From the NCBI GenBank assembly GCA_964512985.1, contig CAZELI010000006.1, positions 14,043 to 78,042 of the forward strand: a stretch of 64,000 bases of DNA, in the 5' to 3' direction. Every line of letters starts with the position of its first letter. Position 1 is the first letter of the stretch. Source of the DNA: CAYPGT01 sp964512985. GTDB taxonomy: Bacteria > Cyanobacteriota > Vampirovibrionia > LMEP-6097. A model generated the notes under the pieces. The model searched no databases, had not been told where the DNA came from, and worked only from the letters and a program-made list of their open reading frames with translations. The position numbers were made by a program, and so were the translations under genes. Shown here piece after piece: positions 50,730-58,111 of the stretch.

Positions 50730-52330
50730 TGAGTACTTTTCTTAAAAACGAAACTCTCCTCTTCAATCGTCTTAGCGGTGGGCCTCTCAATGTGCTTAAT
50801 TGCTTTCCCAATACCTATGAAGTAGGAATGGCATCACTTGGTTATCAAAATATTTTTAAACTATATGCGACTAACCCGAATACTCATACCTTCAGATATT
50901 TCACTAACTTCCATGAAATACAACCCAAAGAAATTCACTTAATGACCTTCTCCATCTCCTGGGAATTGGATTTCATCAACCTACTAGAAATACTTAAGCA
51001 GTTAAATATTCCCTTCAAATCTAGTGAGCGTGGACCTGAACATCCCCTAGTACTTGGTGGTGGGCCGGTGTTAACAGCTAACCCAGAGCCCTGGGCAGAC
51101 TTCTTTGACATTATTGCTATTGGTGATTCAGAGAATAATACTGATTTGATTATCAATGCTTGTCTTGAATACTATGACGTCATTGCGAGGAGGGCAAAGC
51201 CCGACGAAGCAATCCATTCCGGCGAAATACTGGATCGCCACGTCGCGCTTCGCGCTCCTCGCGATGACGATAAATTACAACTGTTTACCGAAATTCCTGG
51301 CATTTATGTACCAAGTCTCCGCAACAAAGTCGAACGTCAAAAATCATCTAACAAACAACTACTGGTGAGTTCTGTGATTGCACCAGATTCTTGTTGGAGC
51401 AATGTAGGATTGCTAGAAGTAGCTCGTAGTTGTCCAGAGATGTGTAGGTTTTGTTTAGCAAGCTATCTTTCTCTTCCGTTCCGTGTACCTGATCTAGAGA
51501 CTGATTTAATTCCCAAGGCTAAAGAACTACTTAAATATACTAATAATATTGGTTTACTCGGAGCCAGTGTTACTCAACATCCTGAGTTTATAGAATTACT
51601 TAAATTCCTTGCCGAGAACAAAGCTGAGGTGCAAGTAGCCTCTATGCGCGCTTCTACCGTGACTAAAGAAATGTGCGAACTTCTAGTCGCTTGCGGCACT
51701 AAGAACCTCACCATCGCCATAGAAACTGGCTCTCAGAGGCTAAGAGACATCATTAACAAGAAACTTCCTGAAGAATATATTTTCTCAGCTGCTCGCTATG
51801 CAACAGAAGGTGGTATTAAACAATTCAAACTCTATGGCATGGTAGGCTTGCCGCATGAAACTGATGAAGATATAGATGCAACTATAGATCTATTGAGTCG
51901 CCTCAAAAAAGAAAACCCTCGCCTAAAAATTATCTGGGGTTGCAGTATTTTTACACCTAAAGCACAGACGCCGTTTCAAGACTATGGCATAGACCCCAGT
52001 AGTGAGAAGAAATTACAAAAACTTATCAAAGCTCTTAAACCACAAGGAATAGATGTGCGCGAAGAAAGTTATAAATGGGCTCAAGTACAGGCACTTATCA
52101 GCCGCGGCGATCGCAGTATTAATGAAGTCTTGATTCAAGTTTACCAAAGCAAAAATACTAGTTTCGGAGTTTATAAGAAGTTTATGGACCCTGCTGCCTA
52201 TAAACACTTCGTATTTAATACCTGGAATCCAGAAGCTGAAGGCTTTGAATATCCGTGGCATTTATTAGTCACTGAGAAACAAAGTAAAATGCTGGAAGAA
52301 CATAAGCAAAGTGCGGTGTTAATGACATAA
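50729..52330 (+). CDS. Radical SAM protein with N-terminal B12-binding-like domain
   Basis: The [4Fe-4S] motif is CPEMCRFC within EVARSCPEMCRFCLASY (about residue 237), followed by the SAM-binding segments GLLGASVTQHPEF and IAIETGSQRLRDIINK. Residues 1-150 resemble the cobalamin-binding domain of COG1032 enzymes (GMASLGYQNIF, LVLGGGPVLTANPEP). Between them, about 31 residues (ARRAKPDEAIHSGEILDRH...) come from a composite palindromic repeat. The start is a GTG overlapping the aroQ stop. Reaction unknown. A diverged copy of its extreme 3' end lies beyond the next gene (53896). Confidence 0.85.
   Translation: MSTFLKNETLLFNRLSGGPLNVLNCFPNTYEVGMASLGYQNIFKLYATNPNTHTFRYFTNFHEIQPKEIHLMTFSISWELDFINLLEILKQLNIPFKSSERGPEHPLVLGGGPVLTANPEPWADFFDIIAIGDSENNTDLIINACLEYYDVIARRAKPDEAIHSGEILDRHVALRAPRDDDKLQLFTEIPGIYVPSLRNKVERQKSSNKQLLVSSVIAPDSCWSNVGLLEVARSCPEMCRFCLASYLSLPFRVPDLETDLIPKAKELLKYTNNIGLLGASVTQHPEFIELLKFLAENKAEVQVASMRASTVTKEMCELLVACGTKNLTIAIETGSQRLRDIINKKLPEEYIFSAARYATEGGIKQFKLYGMVGLPHETDEDIDATIDLLSRLKKENPRLKIIWGCSIFTPKAQTPFQDYGIDPSSEKKLQKLIKALKPQGIDVREESYKWAQVQALISRGDRSINEVLIQVYQSKNTSFGVYKKFMDPAAYKHFVFNTWNPEAEGFEYPWHLLVTEKQSKMLEEHKQSAVLMT
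51178..51269. repeat. Composite family A palindromic element inside radical SAM gene
   Basis: Terminal inverted repeats CGTCATTGCGAGGAG and CTCCTCGCGATGACG bound two internal hairpins (GGGC-aaa-GCCC and GCGC-ttc-GCGC). Same architecture as 21995-22083. Translated in frame. Confidence 0.85.
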
Positions 52331-52364
52331 TTAATCTTATAATCTTTGGGGTTTTAGGGTATAA

Positions 52365-52408
52365 TAAGTAAGTAACTAAGTAAGTAACTAAGTAAGTAAC
52401 TAAGTAAC
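52365..52408 (+). repeat. 12-bp tandem repeat at AlbA_2 promoter
   Basis: TAAGTAAGTAAC is repeated three times exactly (52365, 52377, 52389) and then partly (52401-52408). A TATAAT (52360-52365) abuts the array, so the repeats would lie at and below the transcription start. An inverted form, CTTAGTTACT, lies just after the gene (53895-53904). Confidence 0.85.
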
Positions 52409-52417
52409 CAAGTTCAA

Positions 52418-53893
52418 ATGGCCTTACCTATAGATATAAATGAACTTCTAAATGGCGATGTAATCGAGTCCAATAGACTTGAATTTAAGAGATCATGGAA
52501 TCCTCTTGATGTTCTACATACTATTTGTGCTTTTGCCAATGATATCAATAACATCGGTGGTGGCTATATTTGCATAGGGATCGAAGAGAAAGACGGTAAG
52601 GCTTTATTACCACCCTTAGGTATTGCCATGAATCAATGCGATGGTATTCAAAAAAAACTTCTTGAGTTATGCAAGAAAATGTCTCCTAATTATTTTCCGC
52701 AAATAGAGTTTGTAAAAATTCAAACTAAAACTGTTTTAGTTATTTGGGCACCAGGAGGGGATAATCGTCCATATAAAGCTCCTGTGAAACTCAGCAAGGG
52801 ATCTCCTCTGGCTTTTTATCTTCGTAGATTTGCTTCTACTGTTAAAGCAAATCATAGTGAGGAGCAAGAACTTTACGAAAACACTGCAAAAATTCCCTTT
52901 GACGATAGAATCAATCAGCAAGCTAGCTTGCAAGATCTAGACTTCAATCTGATAAAGGATTTTTTGATAAAAATTAATAGTAAGCTAGCAAGTGAGATTG
53001 ATAATCATAAAGCTCAAGACATCGCTATTAAAATGAACATCGCTAAAGGTGCTAAAGAATACCTTAAGCCTACTAATATCGGACTTCTCATGTTTAATCC
53101 TAATCCAGAACAATATTTCCCTGGGGCTTACACTGAATTAATTGAATATATCAATAACGAAGATGAGTTCATAGAAAAGAAATTCATCGGACCAATTCAC
53201 TTACAAATAAAACAAATTCTGGATTTTATATCAAGGAAGCTTATAGTTGAAAAAACCAAAAAGCTCAAAGGTAAAGCCGAAGCAGCAAAAATATATAATT
53301 ATCCCTTTGCTGCTATTGAGGAAGCTGTGGTTAATGCTTTTTATCACCGCTCTTATGAGCTCCCAAACCCAATAGAAATCAATATTAGGAATAATTATAT
53401 TGAGATACTTTCCTTCCCGGGACCCTTACCACCAGTAGATCAAAGTGCTCTGAAGAAGGATATCATAGTAGCTCGTAATTATAGAAATAGAAGAATCGGC
53501 GATATTCTTAAAGAGCTAAGACTTACCGAAGGAAGAGGGACTGGCATTGCTAAGATCCGTAAAAGCCTGAAACAGAATGGTTCTCCTGCTCCTAAATTTG
53601 AGACCGATAAAAGTAAAAGTTACTTCTTAACTACTATATATATTCATCCCGAATTTGAAACTCTCAAACCAAATGAAAAAGATGAAGAACCTAATAACCA
53701 AGAAAAACGCATTCTTAACTTCTGTAAAACCGCTAAAACTAAGAAGGAAATCTTCACCATGCTTAAACTAAGCGTAAATCAAAAAAATCATCAAAAATAT
53801 ATTGTGCCTCTACTTAAATCTAAACAATTAAAGCTTTTATATCCTGAAAGTCCTAATCATCCGAAGCAAAAGTATGTTAGAGGGACTAAGTAA
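52418..53893 (+). CDS. AlbA_2 / Schlafen-like ATP-binding regulator, second copy
   Basis: N-terminal AlbA_2 domain (ESNRLEFKRSW, ICAFANDINNIGGGYICIGIEE) and a GHKL-like region (EEAVVNAFYHRSYE, NNYIEILSFPGPLPP, GDILKELRLTEGRGTGIAKI), then a winged-helix tail (about 430-490). Same family as the gene at 978 but diverged, 491 residues. The ATG is followed by a strong fit to the family N-terminus. The gene sits between the radical SAM gene and a displaced fragment of a radical SAM 3' end, so it is very likely an inserted accessory gene. Probably autoregulated through the tandem repeat. Confidence 0.85.
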   Translation: MALPIDINELLNGDVIESNRLEFKRSWNPLDVLHTICAFANDINNIGGGYICIGIEEKDGKALLPPLGIAMNQCDGIQKKLLELCKKMSPNYFPQIEFVKIQTKTVLVIWAPGGDNRPYKAPVKLSKGSPLAFYLRRFASTVKANHSEEQELYENTAKIPFDDRINQQASLQDLDFNLIKDFLIKINSKLASEIDNHKAQDIAIKMNIAKGAKEYLKPTNIGLLMFNPNPEQYFPGAYTELIEYINNEDEFIEKKFIGPIHLQIKQILDFISRKLIVEKTKKLKGKAEAAKIYNYPFAAIEEAVVNAFYHRSYELPNPIEINIRNNYIEILSFPGPLPPVDQSALKKDIIVARNYRNRRIGDILKELRLTEGRGTGIAKIRKSLKQNGSPAPKFETDKSKSYFLTTIYIHPEFETLKPNEKDEEPNNQEKRILNFCKTAKTKKEIFTMLKLSVNQKNHQKYIVPLLKSKQLKLLYPESPNHPKQKYVRGTK

Positions 53894-53895
53894 AC

Positions 53896-53965
53896 TTAGT
53901 TACTGAAAAGCAAGCTAAGATGCTGGTGGAGTATAGAGAATTAGCCTCAAATTCTAATTCATCAA
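53896..53965 (+). pseudogene. Displaced 3' end of a radical SAM gene
   Basis: Translating from 53896 gives LVTEKQAKMLVEYRELA, matching the C-terminus of the intact radical SAM protein (LVTEKQSKMLEEHKQSA at 52264-52320). The first 39 bases agree at roughly four of five positions and most differences are synonymous. The fragment has no upstream part; the AlbA_2 gene lies in its place. Confidence 0.75.
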
Positions 53966-53983
53966 CCCTCTTTAGATTAAAAA

Positions 53984-54460
53984 TTATTCCAGGATCGCAT
54001 AAACTTTCTTAGCACCATCTTTCGCTTTTTTAATTGTAAAAATACTGCCTTCTTTAATTTTCCTATCGTTTTCATCCTCAAATAAAAGCTTCCCTGTTCT
54101 ATAAAAAGGCACCCAGGTAGCTTTAATTGATGATAGTTGTTGAAGAATCATATTCTCTACTGGAGATTTCATTTTTTCTCCATTCGGTAAAATAATTTTA
54201 TTTATATACGTGGTTGTTTTTGGATTATCAATAAGCCCAGCGTCTTGAATTGTAGTAACTGATAATTCAAAAATTGTACCTACCGGGAATGCATTATTAG
54301 ATTCTTTTAAGTGCTCAAGAACTTTAAGATTAATAGTCCTATAACCATTTTCATATTTTGTCTCAATTATTCTTCCACGCATTTTCGTACTAAACGAATA
54401 AGCTGATACACTGCTAATTGCAATAAAGAAACTTGCTAATACCAATACTAATGTCTTCAT
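53984..54460 (-). CDS. Small secreted hypothetical protein
   Basis: A 158-residue protein with a clear signal peptide (MKTLVLVLASFFIAISSVSA). The mature part is beta-rich and basic (RGRIIETKYENGYRTINLKVLEHL, FPVGTIFELSVTTIQDAG). The motif PVGTIFELSV resembles the segment PVTFKHSV/GDVISLIV in the divergent neighbour at 54548, so they could be distant relatives. Family unknown. It lies in the scrambled cassette region and overlaps the radical SAM fragment region at its 3' end. Confidence 0.65.
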   Translation of the reverse strand: MKTLVLVLASFFIAISSVSAYSFSTKMRGRIIETKYENGYRTINLKVLEHLKESNNAFPVGTIFELSVTTIQDAGLIDNPKTTTYINKIILPNGEKMKSPVENMILQQLSSIKATWVPFYRTGKLLFEDENDRKIKEGSIFTIKKAKDGAKKVYAILE

Positions 54461-54547
54461 AACCCTAAATATATACCCAATCCCTTAAACCTGAAACATT
54501 TTAAAAATTGTTAGAAATGAAAGAATGAGTGGTACAAGATATGAGTT

Positions 54548-55051
54548 ATGAAAAAAATTCTATTACTATTAGCTATTTTTGCCATCATTTTTAACCAAGC
54601 TCCATGCTTGGCTTTAACTGTGCCAAGTGGTGAAACAATACCAGTAACTTTCAAACATAGTGTTAATAGTTCAGATGTTAGAGCTGGAGATGTAATATCA
54701 CTTATTGTTGATGAAAATGTAATTATTGGTGGAACCCTAGCTTTTAAAGCAGGCTCTACCGGTGTTGCTTACGTTGAAAAAGCAAAAGGTGGTGGAGCCT
54801 GGGGAAGAGCTGGTTACATACATATAGCTACTGCTGAAATTAATGATGTCAATGGAGAAAAACACACCTGCGCTCTATCAGTAAATAAAAAAGGTGAAGG
54901 TAAAAGTTCAGGAATCATTCTACCAATTATTGGTGCGATAATTTTATGGCCACTCATCTTTTTTGCATTTAAGAAAGGTGATCCTGCTGTTGTTAATCCT
55001 GGACAAGTCCTATATGCTATTACTGGATCTCATCAAGAAAGTGAAAGTTAA
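54548..55051 (+). CDS. Small secreted protein with C-terminal hydrophobic segment
   Basis: Signal peptide MKKILLLLAIFAIIFNQAPCLA, then a beta-rich domain (VPSGETIPVTFKHSVNSSDVRAGDVISLIV, GGTLAFKAGSTGVAYVEKA) and a hydrophobic stretch (IILPIIGAIILWPLIFFAF, about 122-142). Length 167. The last codons and stop lie at a junction: the following bases match the interior of the gene at 56767, so the true C-terminus may have been altered by recombination. Family not recognised. Confidence 0.65.
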   Translation: MKKILLLLAIFAIIFNQAPCLALTVPSGETIPVTFKHSVNSSDVRAGDVISLIVDENVIIGGTLAFKAGSTGVAYVEKAKGGGAWGRAGYIHIATAEINDVNGEKHTCALSVNKKGEGKSSGIILPIIGAIILWPLIFFAFKKGDPAVVNPGQVLYAITGSHQESES

Positions 55052-55255
55052 AAGAAGTATATTCTATAAAATATTTCGATCAACGCAAGGAAGTCTTTGT
55101 AGCAGAGTATGACCCTAATTGTTTTTCTAAAAGAAGATGCTAATCAAGAAAAAATTATTTACAAATCGAAATCATACGACTCATACTTTTCTCACTGTTA
55201 TGATAGTTCTTTTATCAAAAATAAAATTCCCATTAAAGAGGATTTTAGATAAGCT
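55047..55255 (+). pseudogene. 3' fragment of a paralogue of the 56767 gene
   Basis: This stretch repeats the end of the gene at 56767-57546 (its bases about 57327-57530) with some seven substitutions that I count and one inserted T (in the T run near 55122) that breaks the frame. The upstream two thirds of the gene are missing. It is therefore a recent truncated copy. Confidence 0.85.
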
Positions 55256-55259
55256 AAGT

Positions 55260-55294
55260 TACAATAGACATTATGCGCTATTAGCTAATGAAAT
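55260..55294 (+). pseudogene. Truncated 5' end of the EVE-domain gene, copy 2
   Basis: TACAAT, 7 nt, ATGCGCTATTAGCTAATGAAA: the promoter and first codons of the EVE gene (57542 onward), with the fourth codon TGG changed to a stop. It ends where the 55295 gene begins. Confidence 0.75.
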
Positions 55295-55933
55295 ATGCGA
55301 TTCCAAAATAAAATAATTCTTCCGCTACTTTTTCTTTCACTAACTATTAGTTGTGTATTTGCAAACTCAAGTAGTAGCGCAAGCCTTGAAGAATATATAA
55401 ATGAAGTACAAAAAAGTATAAAAAGCAACTGGCATCCTAAAAAAAGTGATAAGTCGTATACAGTAATTACAAAATTTAAGATTGATCAGCTTGGTAAAGT
55501 GAAAGATATTGGGTTCATCAAAAGCAATAGCGATGAAAAAGTAAACCAATTGGCCATTAATGCAATTAAAAACTCGGAACCCTTCACGCGTCCGGAAAGT
55601 TTAAAAACTTTAGCAGATATTGAAGTTGAATTTACTTTTGATTACTCAATCAAAACAATTGCCACAAAACAAGAAAGGCAAACTGATAATAATACGAATT
55701 TACCAGTACCTGACTCCGTTCTAAACAACACTAAAAATACTACAACAATTCATCCTATTTTAAAATTCACCAAGCTTCTATTAGGTCTTGTTTTTGTTCT
55801 ATTTATACTTCGTCTTAAAATAATTAGATTCTTGAATCAAAGAGTAGTTGAAGGACGTAATATTACCAAAAACAAACAAAATGAACCTAGCAATAAAGCT
55901 ATGCCTTACGATCCTACTAACGTAAAAAAATAA
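55295..55933 (+). CDS. TonB-C-like secreted protein with C-terminal membrane helix
   Basis: Signal peptide (MRFQNKIILPLLFLSLTISCVFA), then a TonB/TolA C-terminal-like domain (about 28-118: YINEVQKSIKSNWHPKK, TVITKFKIDQLGKVKDIGFIKSN, AINAIKNSEPFTRPES). A linker leads to a membrane helix near 155-175 and a basic tail. TonB domains usually sit after an N-terminal anchor, so the reverse order is odd. The gene is enclosed by two copies of the EVE-gene start, so its presence is tied to the cassette events here. Confidence 0.7.
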   Translation: MRFQNKIILPLLFLSLTISCVFANSSSSASLEEYINEVQKSIKSNWHPKKSDKSYTVITKFKIDQLGKVKDIGFIKSNSDEKVNQLAINAIKNSEPFTRPESLKTLADIEVEFTFDYSIKTIATKQERQTDNNTNLPVPDSVLNNTKNTTTIHPILKFTKLLLGLVFVLFILRLKIIRFLNQRVVEGRNITKNKQNEPSNKAMPYDPTNVKK

Positions 55934-55953
55934 AAACATCTTCTCATTAAGGC

Positions 55954-56742
55954 TACAATTATACTTATGCGCTATTGGCTAATGAAATCTGAGCCTGATT
56001 GTTTTTCGATAAAAACTTTAATTGTTATTGTATTATTCCTTATTCTGCACCCAGTAGCTGCTTATAGTACACAAGTTTGGCAAACTACAGGGTTACAGTT
56101 ATTAGATAAGCATAAAACATTTTTTGTAAGTGGTAATCCAAAAAATGGATCCTATTTAAAAGTAAATGGTGTAACGCAATTTAATTCTGAAAAAATTTAC
56201 GTGACTCCCAAATATAGAAATGACAGACTGGCTAAGGTAAATAAAAGCACTTTTAAAAAACTAGAAAAATATCAAAAGACAATAGAGCAATATAAAAGTC
56301 AAAACAAAAATATTCAAAAAATCCTTGTCAAACAAACAGAAGCAGAAGCAAGTTTGTACAAGCCTAGATCATTTGACTCAGGTGAAAATTTTAAAATCCT
56401 TCTACTTTCAACAGGAGACACAGAAAATCCTAATAATAGATTTTTGCGCCATCGAATTTTAGATTACAAAAGAAAATTAGTCTGTGAACCATTACAAAGC
56501 ATCAAAATTAATTTAAATGACGAGGATAGGACTTATCTTAAAAGGTATATTCAGTAGACTTCCCTAAATGGCTTGCTACTGCATTTGTTGTTGAATATGA
56601 TTTAGAATGCTTTCTGAAAGAACAAGCTTATCAAGAAGAGGTAACTTATGAAACGACTCCACCTGGATCTCCTTACATACTTTACTATGGCATCTATACT
56701 AAAAACAAAGAAGCCATCAAGCAAGACTACCAAAAAATTTAA
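55954..56742 (+). pseudogene. Chimeric, frameshifted paralogue of the 56767 gene under an EVE-gene start
   Basis: The first 44 coding bases (from ATG 55967) and the TACAAT box before them are those of the EVE-domain gene, with only synonymous changes. They run in frame into a secretion signal (KTLIVIVLFLILHPVAAYS) and a protein like that at 56767 (shared SEKIYVTPKYRNDRL). The frame stops at 56557. One base missing near 56540-56545 explains this: in the -1 frame the protein continues to 56742 with EYDLECFLKE, matching EYDPNCFLKE of the paralogue. A shortened 196-residue product could still be made. Confidence 0.75.
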
Positions 56743-56766
56743 TAGAGGGTAAAAGTAAAATAGATC

Positions 56767-57546
56767 ATGAAAAAAATTAATTTAATCTCTCTCTTACTAG
56801 TTATTTTAGCTCTTACAAGTTTTGATTATGCAAGGGCAGCATATGAAGCAAAAGTTGGTGAGAACTTGAAATTAGAAAGAGATACACACAAGGTTGAATT
56901 TATTGCAGGAGACGTAGATGACGGATCATATTCAATACTTTACAACCAAAGCCAGATTGCAGGCTACACTTACGCCACTGATAGTTATATATTTTATGGC
57001 TCTGAAAAAATTTATGTAACTCCAAAATATAGAAACGACAGACTAACTGAAGCAAATAAAAGTACTTTAAAAAAACTAGCAAAATATCAAGAAACTATAG
57101 AAAAATATAAAAACAAAAATAACAAACTAGAGAAAGCTATAGCTAAAAAAGATCAAGAAGAGAAAAATCTTCTTGTAGTTCAACCCTTTGATTCTGGAGA
57201 AAAATTACAGATCTTGATACTATCACCCGCAAAAGTCGTCGAACACAGCTTTACAGACTATAAGAAAAACTTAGTTTGTGCTCCACTTTCTCAAAAGAGA
57301 TTTAAATTAAATGATGCAGATAGAAAGTATTTAAAAGAAGTATATTCTATAAAATATTTCGATCAACGCAAGGAAATCTTTGTAGCAGAATATGACCCTA
57401 ATTGTTTTCTAAAAGAAGATGCTAATCAAGAAAAAATTATTTACAAATCGAAATCATATGACTCATACTTTTCTCACTATTATGATAATTCTTTTATCAA
57501 AAATAAAATTCCCATCAAAGAAGATTTTAATTTAACTAAGCTATAA
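56767..57546 (+). CDS. Secreted hypothetical protein with central coiled coil
   Basis: A 259-residue protein with a signal peptide (MKKINLISLLLVILALTSFDYARA), a beta-rich part (EFIAGDVDDGSYSILYN, SEKIYVTPKYRNDRL), a Lys-rich coiled coil (about 92-130) and a C-terminal part (EIFVAEYDPNCFLKEDA). I know no family. Intact member of a local family whose two other copies (55047, 55967) are decayed. It is followed by the EVE gene 8 nt after its stop, the TATAAT of which overlaps its last codon. Confidence 0.7.
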   Translation: MKKINLISLLLVILALTSFDYARAAYEAKVGENLKLERDTHKVEFIAGDVDDGSYSILYNQSQIAGYTYATDSYIFYGSEKIYVTPKYRNDRLTEANKSTLKKLAKYQETIEKYKNKNNKLEKAIAKKDQEEKNLLVVQPFDSGEKLQILILSPAKVVEHSFTDYKKNLVCAPLSQKRFKLNDADRKYLKEVYSIKYFDQRKEIFVAEYDPNCFLKEDANQEKIIYKSKSYDSYFSHYYDNSFIKNKIPIKEDFNLTKL

Positions 57547-57553
57547 TCACCCC

Positions 57554-58021
57554 ATGCGTTACTGGCTAATGAAATCCGAACCTGATTGTTTTTCTATAGA
57601 CGATCTCGTTAAATCTCCAAGTAAGACCAGCATCTGGGATGGAGTGCGTAATTATCAAGCACGTAATCTTATGCGCGATGAAATGAAGCAAGGTGACCAA
57701 GTGCTCTTCTATCACTCCAACGCCAAGCCTCCACATATTGCTGGACTTGCAGAGATTGCCAGCGATAAACCTATCCCTGATCCAACACAGTTCGATCCTA
57801 AGTCTCAATATTATGACGAGAAGAGTTCGGCGGAGAATCCTCGTTGGATGACAGTGAAAGTAAAATTCAAATCCAAACTTAAAAATATTCTTACTCTAGA
57901 ACAAGTCAAAAGCAATCCCAAACTCAAAAACATGATGCTCGTACAAAGAGGTTCAAGACTCTCTGTACAACCTGTTACTAAAGCTCAGTGGGATGAGATT
58001 ATGAAGATGGTAAAAATCTAA
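57554..58021 (+). CDS. EVE-domain protein (PUA-like fold)
   Basis: EVE domains bind modified bases in DNA or RNA and are found in RNA-processing and in restriction or defence contexts. The N-terminal signature MRYWLMKSEPDCFSIDDL, then WDGVRNYQARNLMRDEMKQGDQVLFYHSN and VQRGSRLSVQPVT are diagnostic. Length 155, a complete single domain. TATAAT (57542-57547) ends 6 nt before the ATG. Its 5' end exists in two further truncated copies upstream (55260, 55954). Confidence 0.93.
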   Translation: MRYWLMKSEPDCFSIDDLVKSPSKTSIWDGVRNYQARNLMRDEMKQGDQVLFYHSNAKPPHIAGLAEIASDKPIPDPTQFDPKSQYYDEKSSAENPRWMTVKVKFKSKLKNILTLEQVKSNPKLKNMMLVQRGSRLSVQPVTKAQWDEIMKMVKI

Positions 58022-58111
58022 CCTCCTATTATCAAAAACTATTAAAATAAGACTTTATATATCTACGGGATTCATTTGGGTCAAAGAGGGAGCTCTCAAG
58101 GAGCTCTATAG

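Noticed and set aside
52365..52408. CRISPR-like array
   Set aside because: The units are contiguous 12-mers without spacers and there are no cas genes.
56537..56550. Programmed -1 frameshift site
   Set aside because: The bases do not form a canonical X XXY YYZ slippery heptamer in the zero frame and no following stem is evident; simple decay is more likely.
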